NCBI RefSeq assembly: GCF_012396235.1
Contig: NZ_JAAXPA010000026.1
Location: 1-64,000, forward strand
Source of the DNA: Rhodococcus opacus
Lineage (GTDB): Bacteria; Actinomycetota; Actinomycetes; Mycobacteriales; Mycobacteriaceae
Length of the DNA: 64,000 bases
Direction: 5' to 3'
In this document: piece by piece, positions 8,516-18,600 of the stretch
Layout: every line of letters starts with the position of its first letter
Numbering within the stretch: the first letter of the stretch is position 1
Translations under genes and position numbers: made by a program
Notes under the pieces: generated by a model
What the model was told of the DNA's origin: nothing
Database searches by the model: none
The model's input: the letters and a program-made list of their open reading frames with translations, nothing else

Positions 8516-9240
8516 CTGGCGACGACGAAAGAAATGAGCGGCGCCTCGATCCGGATGCCACTCCGATCCAACGTGCCCTCCATTCCCGACGGGAGGGAAC
8601 ACCCTCAGCGAACCCCACTCTCGCCCCAGAAGACCAACAACTTGTCGACGATGTTCTCCCCTGGCTCGACGCCATCCACGAAGCCGCTCTGCATACAGTC
8701 GTGGAACTACAGTCCGACGCGCAGCCGTCCGGGCGCGTGCCGGTTCGTGCCGACGACCCTGTCGCCTTGATGCTTGGCCTTGTGCCCGATCCCGCCCTTG
8801 TCGTCAGTGGAAGCAAACTGGCCGCAGCGCGTAAGCGGGCTCGCTTGAACCTCCAACAGCTTGTCGACCGACTACTAGCTCGCGGCTGGGATCTGAGTCT
8901 TCAGAAGTGTTTTCGATGGGAACTCGGTCACCCAGAGCTCTCCCCTGCACTCATCACTGCCATAGCAGAAGAACTGTCCGTCAACGACGATGCACTACTT
9001 CTTGATAGGCCGAACCGAGCTCTTGGCGAATACGCGGATCTGTTCGACGACCAAAGAATTGCGACCTTCATAGCGGACTGGGCCACCGAGTGCGGCCTAG
9101 AACCGGAGGCCATGCGCAAACGCGTCAGCAGGACCCTAGCCACCGCCGCCCATCGCAACAGAACTGGAGGATCAGTCGAAGCGATGCTCGACGTTCTACG
9201 AACAATGCGCTCCATTCCCGGTTACTTCGACGACCGATGA
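8512..9240 (+). CDS. XRE-like helix-turn-helix protein, antirepressor-type partner of ImmA
   Basis: A 242-residue protein whose central region (SGSKLAAARKRARLNLQQLV, then KCFRWELGHPELSPALITAIAEEL) has the layout of a XRE/Cro helix-turn-helix. The flanks are polar and unassigned. Its stop overlaps the start of an ImmA/IrrE-type peptidase gene. XRE-ImmA pairs are a standard regulatory unit in which the peptidase cuts the repressor, so this is the obvious substrate candidate. The protein is longer than a simple repressor, leaving room for a sensing or cleavage region at residues 170-242. Confidence 0.68.
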   Translation: MTGDDERNERRLDPDATPIQRALHSRREGTPSANPTLAPEDQQLVDDVLPWLDAIHEAALHTVVELQSDAQPSGRVPVRADDPVALMLGLVPDPALVVSGSKLAAARKRARLNLQQLVDRLLARGWDLSLQKCFRWELGHPELSPALITAIAEELSVNDDALLLDRPNRALGEYADLFDDQRIATFIADWATECGLEPEAMRKRVSRTLATAAHRNRTGGSVEAMLDVLRTMRSIPGYFDDR

Positions 9241-10235
9241 CGAGAAAGCAGCACGCCACCCGCATAGTCGGTGCACTGTCGCCGGAGCTGCGCGCCGAAC
9301 TCCAGCGTGCACCGCTCGTTGCGATGACCACCGAAGGTCTCGTCGTACGAGCTGTCCGGGCACTGAGTTCCTCCCGTGGGGCCGGCGGCATGTGCGACGG
9401 CATGTCCTTCAGTGAACATGGCACAGTGCTCTACGCGCCTACGGACTCCCGTCGGCAAAATTTCACTCTTCTGCACGAGTATGCGCACCTTCTCGTCGAG
9501 AATGATGATCAAGCGATGATCTGGCTCGCCGATCGAGAAGATCCGAAGACCGAACTAGAACGGCTTTGCGACGACATCGCCGCGGGACTGTTGATCCCAG
9601 AAGAACTGCTCACCAGCATTGTCGGTACTCCCCCAATCACGGGCCAACACCTTCTCGACCTCTTCGTTGCCAGCGAGGCCAGCCAAATAGTCTGTGCGAT
9701 CGCCCTAGCCCGGCGACTCACCTGCACCGGTGCAGTGCTACTTACTGATCGGTTGTCGAACACGGTCGTCCACGCTGCTCTGGTCGGCGAACCCGGTGTG
9801 TACCCCGCAAGCCGCCAACCCGTGCCCAGCGATCATCCGCTCGCCCGCATCCGACCTCGCCAACAGATCATCACGAAATCATTCTGGTCCACACCGTGGG
9901 GAACGCGAAGCTACTACTACCTCAACGCCACCGCCACAGAAAAGCGCACCTATAGCGTGTTGGCCGAAGTGGACCTGTGGGGACTCAGCAATCTGCACTT
10001 GGACACTCCGGAACTTCCATCGTCTACCCGAACGACTCGCACGATCACCTGTTCCTGTGGTTATAGCGGCAACGCCGCTGGGTTCCCCTGCACTGAATGC
10101 GGCAAGCCGTTTTGTCCTAGATGTCAACGCTGCGACTGCGAGCGCCGTGCGTCTCTCACCGACCGATGCACAATCTGCTTCGTGTCCGTTCCTCGCCGCG
10201 ATCTGGTAGAAGGCATCTGCAGTAATTGTCGATAG
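9237..10235 (+). CDS. ImmA/IrrE-type metallopeptidase with a 12-cysteine C-terminal domain
   Basis: The protein has 332 residues. The peptidase signature FTLLHEYAHLLVE (His80, Glu81, His84) fits the HExxH zinc site of ImmA/IrrE proteins, followed by an ELERLCDDIAAGLLIP helix that carries the usual third ligand. The last 68 residues hold twelve cysteines in six pairs (CSC, CTEC, CPRC, CDC, CTIC, CSNC), enough for two or three zinc sites in a treble-clef or RING-like arrangement. It is the last gene of the overlapping operon. The likely role is signal-induced cleavage of the neighbouring XRE-like protein; the tail may bind the modifier or its target. Confidence 0.8.
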   Translation: MTRKQHATRIVGALSPELRAELQRAPLVAMTTEGLVVRAVRALSSSRGAGGMCDGMSFSEHGTVLYAPTDSRRQNFTLLHEYAHLLVENDDQAMIWLADREDPKTELERLCDDIAAGLLIPEELLTSIVGTPPITGQHLLDLFVASEASQIVCAIALARRLTCTGAVLLTDRLSNTVVHAALVGEPGVYPASRQPVPSDHPLARIRPRQQIITKSFWSTPWGTRSYYYLNATATEKRTYSVLAEVDLWGLSNLHLDTPELPSSTRTTRTITCSCGYSGNAAGFPCTECGKPFCPRCQRCDCERRASLTDRCTICFVSVPRRDLVEGICSNCR

Positions 10236-10599
10236 CGCATCGAAGCGCTACGTATGGCTGTGCTAAAGATCCAGACCCTGGATGGCAATACGACGTTCCG
10301 GGCGGTCGGAGACCAGGTCGGGCCGCCTGAGTCTGTCATGTCGCGTTCTGGTTCACGGGTCAACAGAGTCAACGGGGTTAACGGGCCCCCGCGGATGCGC
10401 TCTCGCAGAAGATCGATGCGTCGTCTGTCAGCCGCGAGTCCCAAAGCCTTGCTAACAATGCCGGAAGTCGTCGACCACTCATAGGCCCGCGGACTGCCCC
10501 AGCCGATCGAGGTAAGCGTCCCATCGAAGAATGTTTGCCCAGCGGCGTCGTGGTGCGTCAACGCAGTCTGAGGGGCAAGGCGCTGGAAGACTAGAGGCT
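10236..10599. other. Spacer between the ubiquitin-like operon and the SIR2 gene
   Basis: No convincing plus-strand gene. A minus-strand open frame (10561 down to 10124) runs over the end of the peptidase gene and has no recognised domain. The stretch near 10360-10395 holds three close copies of a gtcaac/gttaac motif before a GC-rich block and may carry the terminator of the operon and the promoter of the SIR2 gene. Confidence 0.3.
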
Positions 10600-11553
10600 A
10601 TGACGGCATGGCACGAGAACCCCGGCAACGCGTCGCTAATCCACCGACTCCGGGGTGTGATCTCTGCACAGGGTCGGCTGATGGTATTTCTCGGGGCGGG
10701 TCTGTCGTTCGGTGGACCACGACTCCAGAGCCGTGCACGGTTCGACTACGACCGGTATGACCCCTGGTGGCCGCGCGACTTCCCAACCGGGGATCTGACC
10801 CCAGATGATGACGGCCTGCCACTCCCGTCATGGCCCTGGCTGGTGAACCGCATGTATCGCGAGATACTTAGCCAGACGTCGACTGACGAGCACACATCGT
10901 TGCGAACCTTCTTCATCGAGGAAGGGCCACTGGACTGTGCCCAGCTGTTTCGTCAGACAGTGGGTGACGCGAACTACCGGGACTTCCTGCTCGCTCAGTT
11001 CGACTCGTCCAGGCAGCCGTCCATTCGGACGACGCCTAGCCACGAAGCATTGGTGCGGCTAAACCTACCGTTGATGTTCACTACGAACTACGACGAGCTG
11101 ATTGAGAAGGCGTATCTGGATGCAGGGCAACAGGTGCGCGTTAGCGTCTCAGAGGAGCAGTTCAAGGCTAGACGAGCTGAACGACCGGCACACCATCTCG
11201 TGAAATTGCACGGGTCGATCGATCAGCCTGAGACGATCGTGCTTACCCGCAGTGATTACGCCCGGGCCCGAGCCGACCGCAAGGAGATGCTGGGCCTCCT
11301 CCGTGCGGAGTTGGCAGAGGCAGCCTTCCTGTTCGTGGGCTTCAGTCTCAGCGACCCCAACTTCAACCTGCTTCACGACGACATTCGTCTGGTCTACGGC
11401 ATGAATGTCCCGGCGTCTTACACAGTGCAAGGCAGTCGGAACCCCGTCAAGGATCGCTACCTGCGTTCATTGGGCGTCAACACAATATGGCTCGACGGAT
11501 GGAACGCCCTGCCGGACTTCCTGACGCGCATCAATCCAACAGCGACGAACTAG
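10600..11553 (+). CDS. SIR2-domain protein (SIR2_2 family), defence-type
   Basis: A 317-residue protein from ATG 10600. Motifs in order: RLMVFLGAGLSFGG (the NAD-binding GAG loop), MFTTNYDELIEKAY (the TTNxD motif), HLVKLHGSID (the catalytic-type histidine after KLHG) and AAFLFVGFSLSDPNF (the C-terminal GFS-x-SDPN motif). These define the SIR2-like family found in Thoeris, DSR and SIR2-pAgo defence systems, where the domain degrades NAD+. No second domain of useful size is present, and there is no argonaute, HerA or TIR gene beside it. It may act alone or with the upstream operon, 365 bases away on the same strand. Confidence 0.8.
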   Translation: MTAWHENPGNASLIHRLRGVISAQGRLMVFLGAGLSFGGPRLQSRARFDYDRYDPWWPRDFPTGDLTPDDDGLPLPSWPWLVNRMYREILSQTSTDEHTSLRTFFIEEGPLDCAQLFRQTVGDANYRDFLLAQFDSSRQPSIRTTPSHEALVRLNLPLMFTTNYDELIEKAYLDAGQQVRVSVSEEQFKARRAERPAHHLVKLHGSIDQPETIVLTRSDYARARADRKEMLGLLRAELAEAAFLFVGFSLSDPNFNLLHDDIRLVYGMNVPASYTVQGSRNPVKDRYLRSLGVNTIWLDGWNALPDFLTRINPTATN

Positions 11554-11739
11554 GTCAACGAAACAAACTTACTCATCGAAGGTCGCTTCGAAGGTCGTTT
11601 GGGCGGGCAATCAGGCCGCGAAGGATCGCATACAGGTGCGGATGGGCGCTGGCCGCGAGTTCAAGAATCTCGAAGCTCATCTACGGGAAGGCAAGACGGT
11701 CGAGATGGCCTGCGTAACATTATGGGCGTGGGCAGGGCC

Positions 11740-12170
11740 TGCCCGCACTCACGAACGTGCGACTTGTTGTTCACCGGTAGTGCGGCGTCGCCAGGCACGG
11801 TCGATTGCGGGCGTCGCATCCGCTCGGCAATCCTCCGGAATTCTGGCCTTTTCCACCCCAACGCATTCCCGTTCACCTCGGTGGTGTCGCCGCGGCGTAT
11901 CTGCAGGGCGGTGGGTAGCAGGATGTGCGTGGCGCCGCAGTCGCCGGCAGCGCACCCGTTGTGGTCGCTTCGGTCAGTGTGTTTCGCCCACCGAGCGGAC
12001 GGCACGGGCACGCCGGTGTCCCCACCTGGACACCGCGTCCCGGCACTGCGGGCATCGCAGGGTGCCGGCCTCCTCGGGCCAGCGTGAGGCGTGCCGCGAG
12101 AAGCGCTGCCGCCACCACGAATGGTCCCCGGTGCGATTGGATATAGTCGTCGACACTGGTCCCACCATGA
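11740..12170 (-). pseudogene. DUF6431-like zinc-ribbon/HTH protein remnant
   Basis: Joining two frames gives a zinc-ribbon start (TLRCPQCRDAVSRWGHRRAR) followed by CGATHILLPTALQIRRGDTT and a helix-turn-helix-like RPEFRRIAERMRRPQSTV. This order resembles DUF6431 proteins that accompany actinobacterial insertion sequences. The frame change falls near 11985. The stretch 11554-11740 between this and the SIR2 gene shows no gene. Confidence 0.4.
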
Positions 12171-12769
12171 GCGCGAGTCATCGGCTGTGATCGTCATACG
12201 ACAAGCCCGCACCGCATGGCTTGAGCAGCCACTTCACTTCTCCGTCTATCTGGCTGCGGTCGTGGCCGGACTCACAACTCCGAGACGCACCAGGGCTTGT
12301 GACCGAACTATCGTCGAACCGCGGGCGGATTGTCCCCGGCGAGGACACCGAGTTCCCGTTGCCGGCGGACTCACTGCCGTACGCGCACCTGACAGTGGTC
12401 GCTCACGTGACGTCGTCGAGGATCCCGAGCAGCTCGGCCAATAGCTGGTCTGTGCGGTCTTCGATGTCGTCGAGAAGGTCGGTGACGTCGCTCAGGCCCT
12501 GATGGGCGTCGCGGCGGCCCTCGATTCCCCGTTCGTTTAGTGCGGGTCGAGGGAATGGTCCGATTCGCTCGGCGATGTAGTGGGCGCCGATGCCGACCGT
12601 GCCCGTCGTTGCGGAATGATGTGTGCGGGTGTCCTGCCGTACAGGCGGGCCTGGGTGATAGCGGTGATAGCGCGTGCGGTCAGTGGCGCCGGGATGAGCG
12701 GAGTGTGGCCCCAGCGGTTGATCGATGTCAGCAGCGGTCTGTCATCGGATTGGTAGGCGGCGTCGAAGC

Positions 12770-12960
12770 CGGAGAGGTCGCCGCCGGGCTGGCCGAGGAT
12801 CCGCACCTGTGGGCCCGCACCCTGTGCGACGAGCTCGAAGAGCTCGGCTACCGGCTGTCGTATCCGACGCTGACCCGCCAAATCCGCGACCGCAAACTCC
12901 GCCCGGTATGCGAGGCCTGCGCTACCGCCACCGACCGGGCGAACGCGATAATCGCCATCC
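12770..12960 (+). pseudogene. Transposase fragment (IS21/IS481-like integrase N-terminal part)
   Basis: The frame encodes AEDPHLWARTLCDELEELGY, then RLSYPTLTRQIRDRKLRPVC. This is the region before the DDE core in an actinobacterial transposase group. Both sides lose similarity at once. It lies head-to-head with the next fragment. Confidence 0.4.
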
Positions 12961-13380
12961 GGGCCCGGGCACCGTCACCTTCGACTCCGCGACCTGATCG
13001 GCGAATTGCACTGCCACATAACGACGTACCGTCGAATCGGACACCGCGACACCGTGGTCGACGCACGGGCGATGCGCAATCGTCGCGCCCGTCACCGACG
13101 CCTTCAATTGCCCGTTTATCCGGTCGTGGTGCGCGGCGATCGCCGGCCACGTCACCGCCCGCGCTGCCGGGTCGCCGACCTCCGGAAACCATCCCGAGAT
13201 CAGTTCCCGCCAGAGCGCCTCGTCGAACTTCCCGCCCTCGCCGGGCGACAGCCCGGCCGCCAACGCGGGTGCCAGGTATTTCCGGATCGTCTTGCGGTCG
13301 ATCCCCAGGGCCGTCGAGATCTGCACCTGAAACCGGCCGGCATGCCAGTGCCGGAACAACTCCATCAGATCGGTCATCGT
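12850..13380 (-). pseudogene. IS21-like IstA N-terminal fragment
   Basis: From the start MTDLMELFRHWHAGRFQVQI the frame shows a helix-turn-helix (ISTALGIDRKTIRKYLAPAL) and a later DRINGQLKASVTGATIAHR stretch, typical of the DNA-binding part of IS21-like transposases. It carries no DDE core: the frame loses sense near 12920, where the opposite-strand fragment begins. Confidence 0.5.
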
Positions 13381-13499
13381 CCACGTTCTCCTTGCCACCG
13401 TCAGGCCCCTTCCCGGGCCGTTGTCGGTGGCCCAGTCAGGAGCGAACCTGCAGCAGCGCCGGAACCCCGGTCGACACGCCCCGAGGGTGGGGTGTCTCT

Positions 13500-14561
13500 C
13501 TATTTGTCGAGCGGCCCTGGCGGATTGATTCTTTTCTGGTCGAAGACGATGCTTTTCGTCGGCGAGCATGATCCGCCAGACGTGATCGGACAGGTGACGT
13601 TTGAGGGCGCGCCTCGCCGCAGCGGGCTTTCTGCCCTCGGCGATCTTCTTGTCGTGCGCCCGGCACTGGCGGGCATCCGGATCTGAACCACGGCGACGGT
13701 ATAGAGCGCGCTGTTGAGCTGTCGGTCGCCGTAGCGGGAGAGTCGGTGCCGGTCGGTGTCGGCACTGGCGATCTGTACCGGCGCCGAGCCGTTGTAATTC
13801 GCAAAGGCCGCCGCGGTCGGGAACCGGCTGGCCCGTCCCGTGGGACCGATCAGCCGGGCGGCGGTCACCGCACCGATCCCGTCCACCTCCCGCAGATGGG
13901 TGCCGTGCTCGTCGAGCGTTTTGGCCATCTGCTTCTCGTTCGCCGCGAGCTGACTATCGAGGCGCCGGATGTCGGCGATCAGGTCGCGGCACAGCCCGAC
14001 CCGGGCCCGGTCCACCTCGCTGCGGATGCGGAAGCCCCGCAACAAGGCCGTGGCCGCGGCCGCGGTGAGCGAGGTCGGGGCACCCCCGGCGAGCAGCTGC
14101 CGCAGGAGCGCGTGGAGTTGATTCACGATGCGAGTTCAGCTGCCCGACAGGTTTGTTCGTCGCTCATCGAGTAGGGACAGGATGTCGGTGGGACCCTCCG
14201 GATCAACCGGGCGGGCGTCGCCCTGTGCGGCGGCGACGCACGCCGCTGCCGCCGCATCGATGCGGTCGTTCTTGCGTCGGCCGCCGCGGGAGAGTTCCCG
14301 GACCCGGGCGGTGGCGGTGGTCGGAACGTCGAGGGTGACCTCCCCGAGGACGAGCAGCCACTGCGCAAGGTGATGTCCGAGACCGTAGGCATTCTCGACC
14401 GCCCACTGGCGTTGCGGCCAGGACTTTGCCCAGGCAATCAGCGTCTTGTAGCCGGTGAGGGTGGCGTCGATGCGGATCGAGCCGAGGTCGGTGTTGGTGG
14501 CCGGGTCGACCGCGGTTGCGGTGTGGGTGGACTTGTGGGGATCGATACCGATGACGATCAT
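13500..14561 (-). pseudogene. IS110-family transposase, interrupted
   Basis: The N-terminal part (MIVIGIDPHKSTHTATAVDP) is the RuvC-like DEDD start of IS110 transposases, with the RKNDRIDAAAAA motif. An in-frame TGA at 14136-14138 stops it; the same frame continues with RIVNQLHALLRQLL and the C-terminal helix-hairpin-helix domain (EVDGIGAVTAARLIGPTGRA, then ANYNGSAPVQ). Past VVQIRMPASAGR (about 13675) the frame is lost, and the expected end (LADEKHRL) is readable in another frame. One nonsense and at least one frameshift mutation make it inactive. The serine-rich C-terminal catalytic region is partly present. Confidence 0.72.
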
Positions 14562-14953
14562 GGAAGACGGTTCCCTTCTCTGTCAGGATGGGATCCGCGG
14601 AGGACAATCCGACTTCAAGTACCTCTCACAGCAGCTTGGGGTCACGCCTCTCTTCAGTCACTCCGCGAACGCAGACCGGAAGGGGTGGACACACCCCTAC
14701 CAGGGTCAACCCAACGGGCGGCTGACAGGAATTACGCGAGTCAGCCCTTCCGGTCTGCTACGGCACGCTACGGGTAGCTGACCCGACCACGGACCGCTGA
14801 CACTCATACAAGTCGGAATTACGTGACGGACAAACCCCTCAACCTGGGGAATTACATGACCGCTGACAGCCGGAGTCCACTGTCGAGATCGGCAGGTAGT
14901 TTCCGGAACGGACTGCGGTGCAACTACATCTGTCTTCGCTGGTGCCGGTGGGG

Positions 14954-15304
14954 TCATGACGGTGCTCCCGGTCGGTGGGTGCGGGCGGGGACTGCATAGG
15001 CGTCGAGGGAGCGAGTCGGAGCGGTGGGCAGGTCGATCACCAACGCGGCGCCGGCCTCGGTGGGCTGCGGGTCCCGGCTCTCGCGGCGAGGATGGAGCGA
15101 ACGTCGGCGGCACGGAACTGCTTGAATGCGACCGCCCTGCTCAACGCGCCGATCAGTGCGTCGGTGCCGTGGGCGGCGCCGAGCGCGAGCAGCACCGCGA
15201 GTTCGGAGGCGAGCCTGATGTTCCCGGCGGCAGCCGACCCGACGAGGATGCGCGACCTCACAGCCGAGCAACGCGGTCAGATCGCCGAGCGTCGTCACCA
15301 CCAC
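14954..15304 (-). pseudogene. IS21-like transposase C-terminal fragment
   Basis: Two frames rebuild a typical C-terminus: FKQFRAADVRSILAARAG, followed by EAGAALVIDLPTAPTRSLDAY. This kind of tail ends several actinobacterial IS21-family IstA proteins. The start and the DDE core are absent. The 370 bases between it and the IS110 remnant (14580-14950) hold no gene that I can support. Confidence 0.4.
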
Positions 15305-15348
15305 GAACAGGTGAAGCGCCCGCAGAGGGGACGTGTCATTTACCCATT

Positions 15349-15570
15349 TCAGAGCTGATTGTGACGGGGGTCAGGACCCGACGGGTACCAACCGCGCCAA
15401 TTTGCAGTGAAACGGAAAGCGCCCCGGGGCCGCCTCGACAAACGGACTCGATTCACAACATCCTCACCGTCGATGCTGACGATGGAGAACACCGCAACAC
15501 CGGCATGCACCTTCACGAGATCGGCGACCTTCGAAAGCGCGCGGTTCCTTGATTTTCGGTCATTCGCCAT
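15349..15570 (-). CDS. Small hypothetical protein downstream of the caspase gene
   Basis: A 73-residue frame (MANDRKSRNRALSKVADLVK, then VHAGVAVFSIVSIDGEDVV) starts 60 bases past the caspase gene on the same strand. Codon use is acceptable, but I recognise no family and there is no strong ribosome-binding site. It may be the truncated start of a longer gene cut by the IS debris below it. Confidence 0.3.
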   Translation of the reverse strand: MANDRKSRNRALSKVADLVKVHAGVAVFSIVSIDGEDVVNRVRLSRRPRGAFRFTANWRGWYPSGPDPRHNQL

Positions 15571-15629
15571 GACTTACCCGGGTGGATACGGTGTGCTAGC
15601 CACCGATATCGCTGGGTTCCTACCACAGG

Positions 15630-18600
15630 TCACGGTGGGCTAATCGAGGTGTCAGCAGTACCGTCGTCGACCGTCAGGCATGCGACACCGTCCATACCGC
15701 CGATCGCGAGGCCGCAGCGCGCATCGATGGCGAGCCCGGTTAGTTGTGTGACAGCCCGACCTGTTACCAGACGCAGTGCTTCAACCCCGGTCTCGGGGTC
15801 CCAGAGTCGCACGGTCCCGTCGGAGTCGCCGACGGCCAGAAGCACCTTTCCGCTGGGCAGTGTCAGGGTGGTCAATGCCTGCACGCCGCCGGTGTGGCCG
15901 GTGAGGGGGTCACCGGCGGGTTTCCCGGTCTCGGGATCCCACAGCTGCACTGTCCCGTCGGAGCGGCCGACGGCCAGAAGCACCCGCCCGCTGGGCAGCG
16001 TCAGGGTGGTCAACGCCTCCACACTGCCGGTTTGGCCGGTGGGGAGCTTCTTTCGCACGGACCTCCAAGCTTGGGGGTCCCAGAGTCGCACGGTCCCGTC
16101 GGAGCCGCCGGCGGCCAGAAGCACCTTTCCGCTGGGCAGCGTCAGGGCGGTCAACGCCGGCCCAATGTTGCCGACGTGTATTCCGGTCAAGTACTTGCGC
16201 ATGCCGGCCCACGCCCCTTGCTGGGTTACCAACTCTCGCGCAAGCTTCCCGGTCTCGGGATCCCACAGCTCCACGGAGCCATGGAAGAGGTTGCCGATGA
16301 CCAGCAGCACTCGCCCGCTGCGCAATGTCAGGGTGGTCAATGCCTGCACGCTGCCCCTGCGGGCTGTGAAGGGATCACGTGCGGGTTTCCCGGTCTCGGG
16401 ATCCCACAATCGCACGGTCCCGTCGTAGTCGCCGGTGGCGAGCAGCACGCGTCCGTTGGGTAGTTTCAGGGCGGTCAACGACCGCACGGCATCGCCTTTG
16501 AAGATGCGCCGATGAGCGGCGGGTTTCCCGATTTGGGGGTCCCAGAGCCGCACGATCCCATCGGACCCGCCGCTGGCCAGCAGCACCCGTCCGCTGGGCA
16601 GCGTCGCAGTGGTCAATGCCTGCTCGCCGCCCCTGCGGGCTTTGAGGGGGTCACCTGCGGGTTTCCCGGTCTCGGGATCCCACAGCGCCATCTTCCCGTC
16701 TGCGCTGCTACTGGCCAACAGCACCCGCCCCCGGGGCAGCGTCACGGTGGTCAACGCCAGCACCATCTCGCGACCCCCGAGGAGTTTGTACACCATCCCG
16801 TCAACGAAGGAACCAGTGAGGAGCTTTCGCACCGGTTTCCCAGTTTGGGGGTCCCAGAGCCGCACGATCCCATCGGACCCGCCGCTGGCCAGCAGCACCC
16901 GTCCGCTACGCAGCGTCAGGGTGGTCAATGCCTGCACGCTGCCCCTGTGGGCGGTCAAGGGATCACCGGCGGATGTGCTGGTTTGGAGGTCCCAGAGCCG
17001 CACGATCCCATCGGACCCGCCGCTGGCCAGCAGCACCCGTCCGCTACGCAGCGTCAGGGTGGTCAATGCCTGCACCGCTCGATCGAGGACAGTCAGCACA
17101 TTGCCCGGCGGCAATCGCCACCGTGCCCACACCGGAACCAGCGCCAGGCCGGTCCAGACGAATAAGCGATTGGACTTCCTCTCTGCGTCGGACTCAGGAT
17201 GGAGACCGGCGGCAGCGCAGGCAAACGCCAGACTGGCTCGGCGCGAAGCGATGTCCGCCTCTCCGAGATAGGGTTCGATACTCGCCCATATCGCAAGTCG
17301 ACTGCTGGATGCATCGACCGGCGGTGGCAATCCAAGCATGCCGTGCACCCGTGAGCCCTGTTCCCAGGGTAGGAACGCCGACGGAATGTGATTGTCGTCG
17401 AGGACATCGCCTCGATAAGCATGTTCGATGAGATGCCGCCGCAAATATGGGTGCGGCGGCAATTCGGATGGGTCGATGAGGTCGGCGAGCGCGATGGTGA
17501 TTCGTCGGTGTACCTGCGCTCCGTCCGCGGTTAGTCGCGGACGTGCCGGCGATGTGACTGTTGGTTGCATTGTCGTGAGGGAGCCGGTGTCGTCTCGTAG
17601 AGCCTCGGCCAGCCGTTCGTGGTTTGGCCGGTACACCACCCGGCCGTCCTCGACGTCGCGATACAGGTAGCCGCTGAGACGACTGTGGAGGACCGAATCG
17701 ATGACCTGATCCGCCTCGGGCATTGGACTGTCGGCCAGGGCCGCCGCAATGGCTGGCCACACCTGCGACCGCGGTAATCCTCGGCCCAGCGCGAAGGCTG
17801 TCGCCCGCAGTACCGCCAGGATGTGGTCCACGGATCGCTCAACGGCGGTCGCTACGTGGGCCAGATCTGAACGGAAGAGCGAGGCTGTGCCGTCCGCTAG
17901 GGTGGAAAGCCATTCGGGATCTTCAAGATCCTGCAGCTCCGCTGCCTCGCGCAACTGCTTGCCCGCGATCCTGGCGTCCAGGAAGGACGGCGTCACTTTC
18001 TCCGCGACAGTAGTGACCACTGGGGTGATTGCGCTGATGTCCTTCCCATAGGCCCCCCGGCCGCGGAGCAGCGACGCGACGTACTCCGCGATGTCGTCGG
18101 TGACCGCGGGCTGATTGTCGGTGCGTCGCAGATCCAGCGGCAATTCACCGGTCGAGCGGCGCAGCAGATCAAGCAGGCCTTGTCCGTCGCCATCGTGTTC
18201 GTCTCGTTGCGCCGGCGCCGCGCTTCGCAGCCCGAGCAGGAGCCGGACGAGCGAGGTCCCGTCGGCGGTTCGCAAATTACCCAATGGACCGAGGAATTCG
18301 GCGATGAGTCGATCGGGGTGGAGCGCTTCGTCGACACCGTCGACAACCAGGGTCCGCCGCGCTCCCTCCGCCGTCAGGTGCTCTCTGAGCTGATCCAACA
18401 CCCGACCACCATCTGCCTTCACAATGCCGCCGAGCGCTTCGATCAGGTCGGCGCATACCTGCTCAGTGTCCTGTTCCCTTGCCGAGACGGCGGCGTCGAT
18501 GCTGCCCTCCGGAGGCATCGTTCTGGCGTCGATGCCATCCATCAGGTCGGCATGATTCCGTATAAAGGTGGGGTCGGACAGGGTGACCGCCCTCGCAAGG

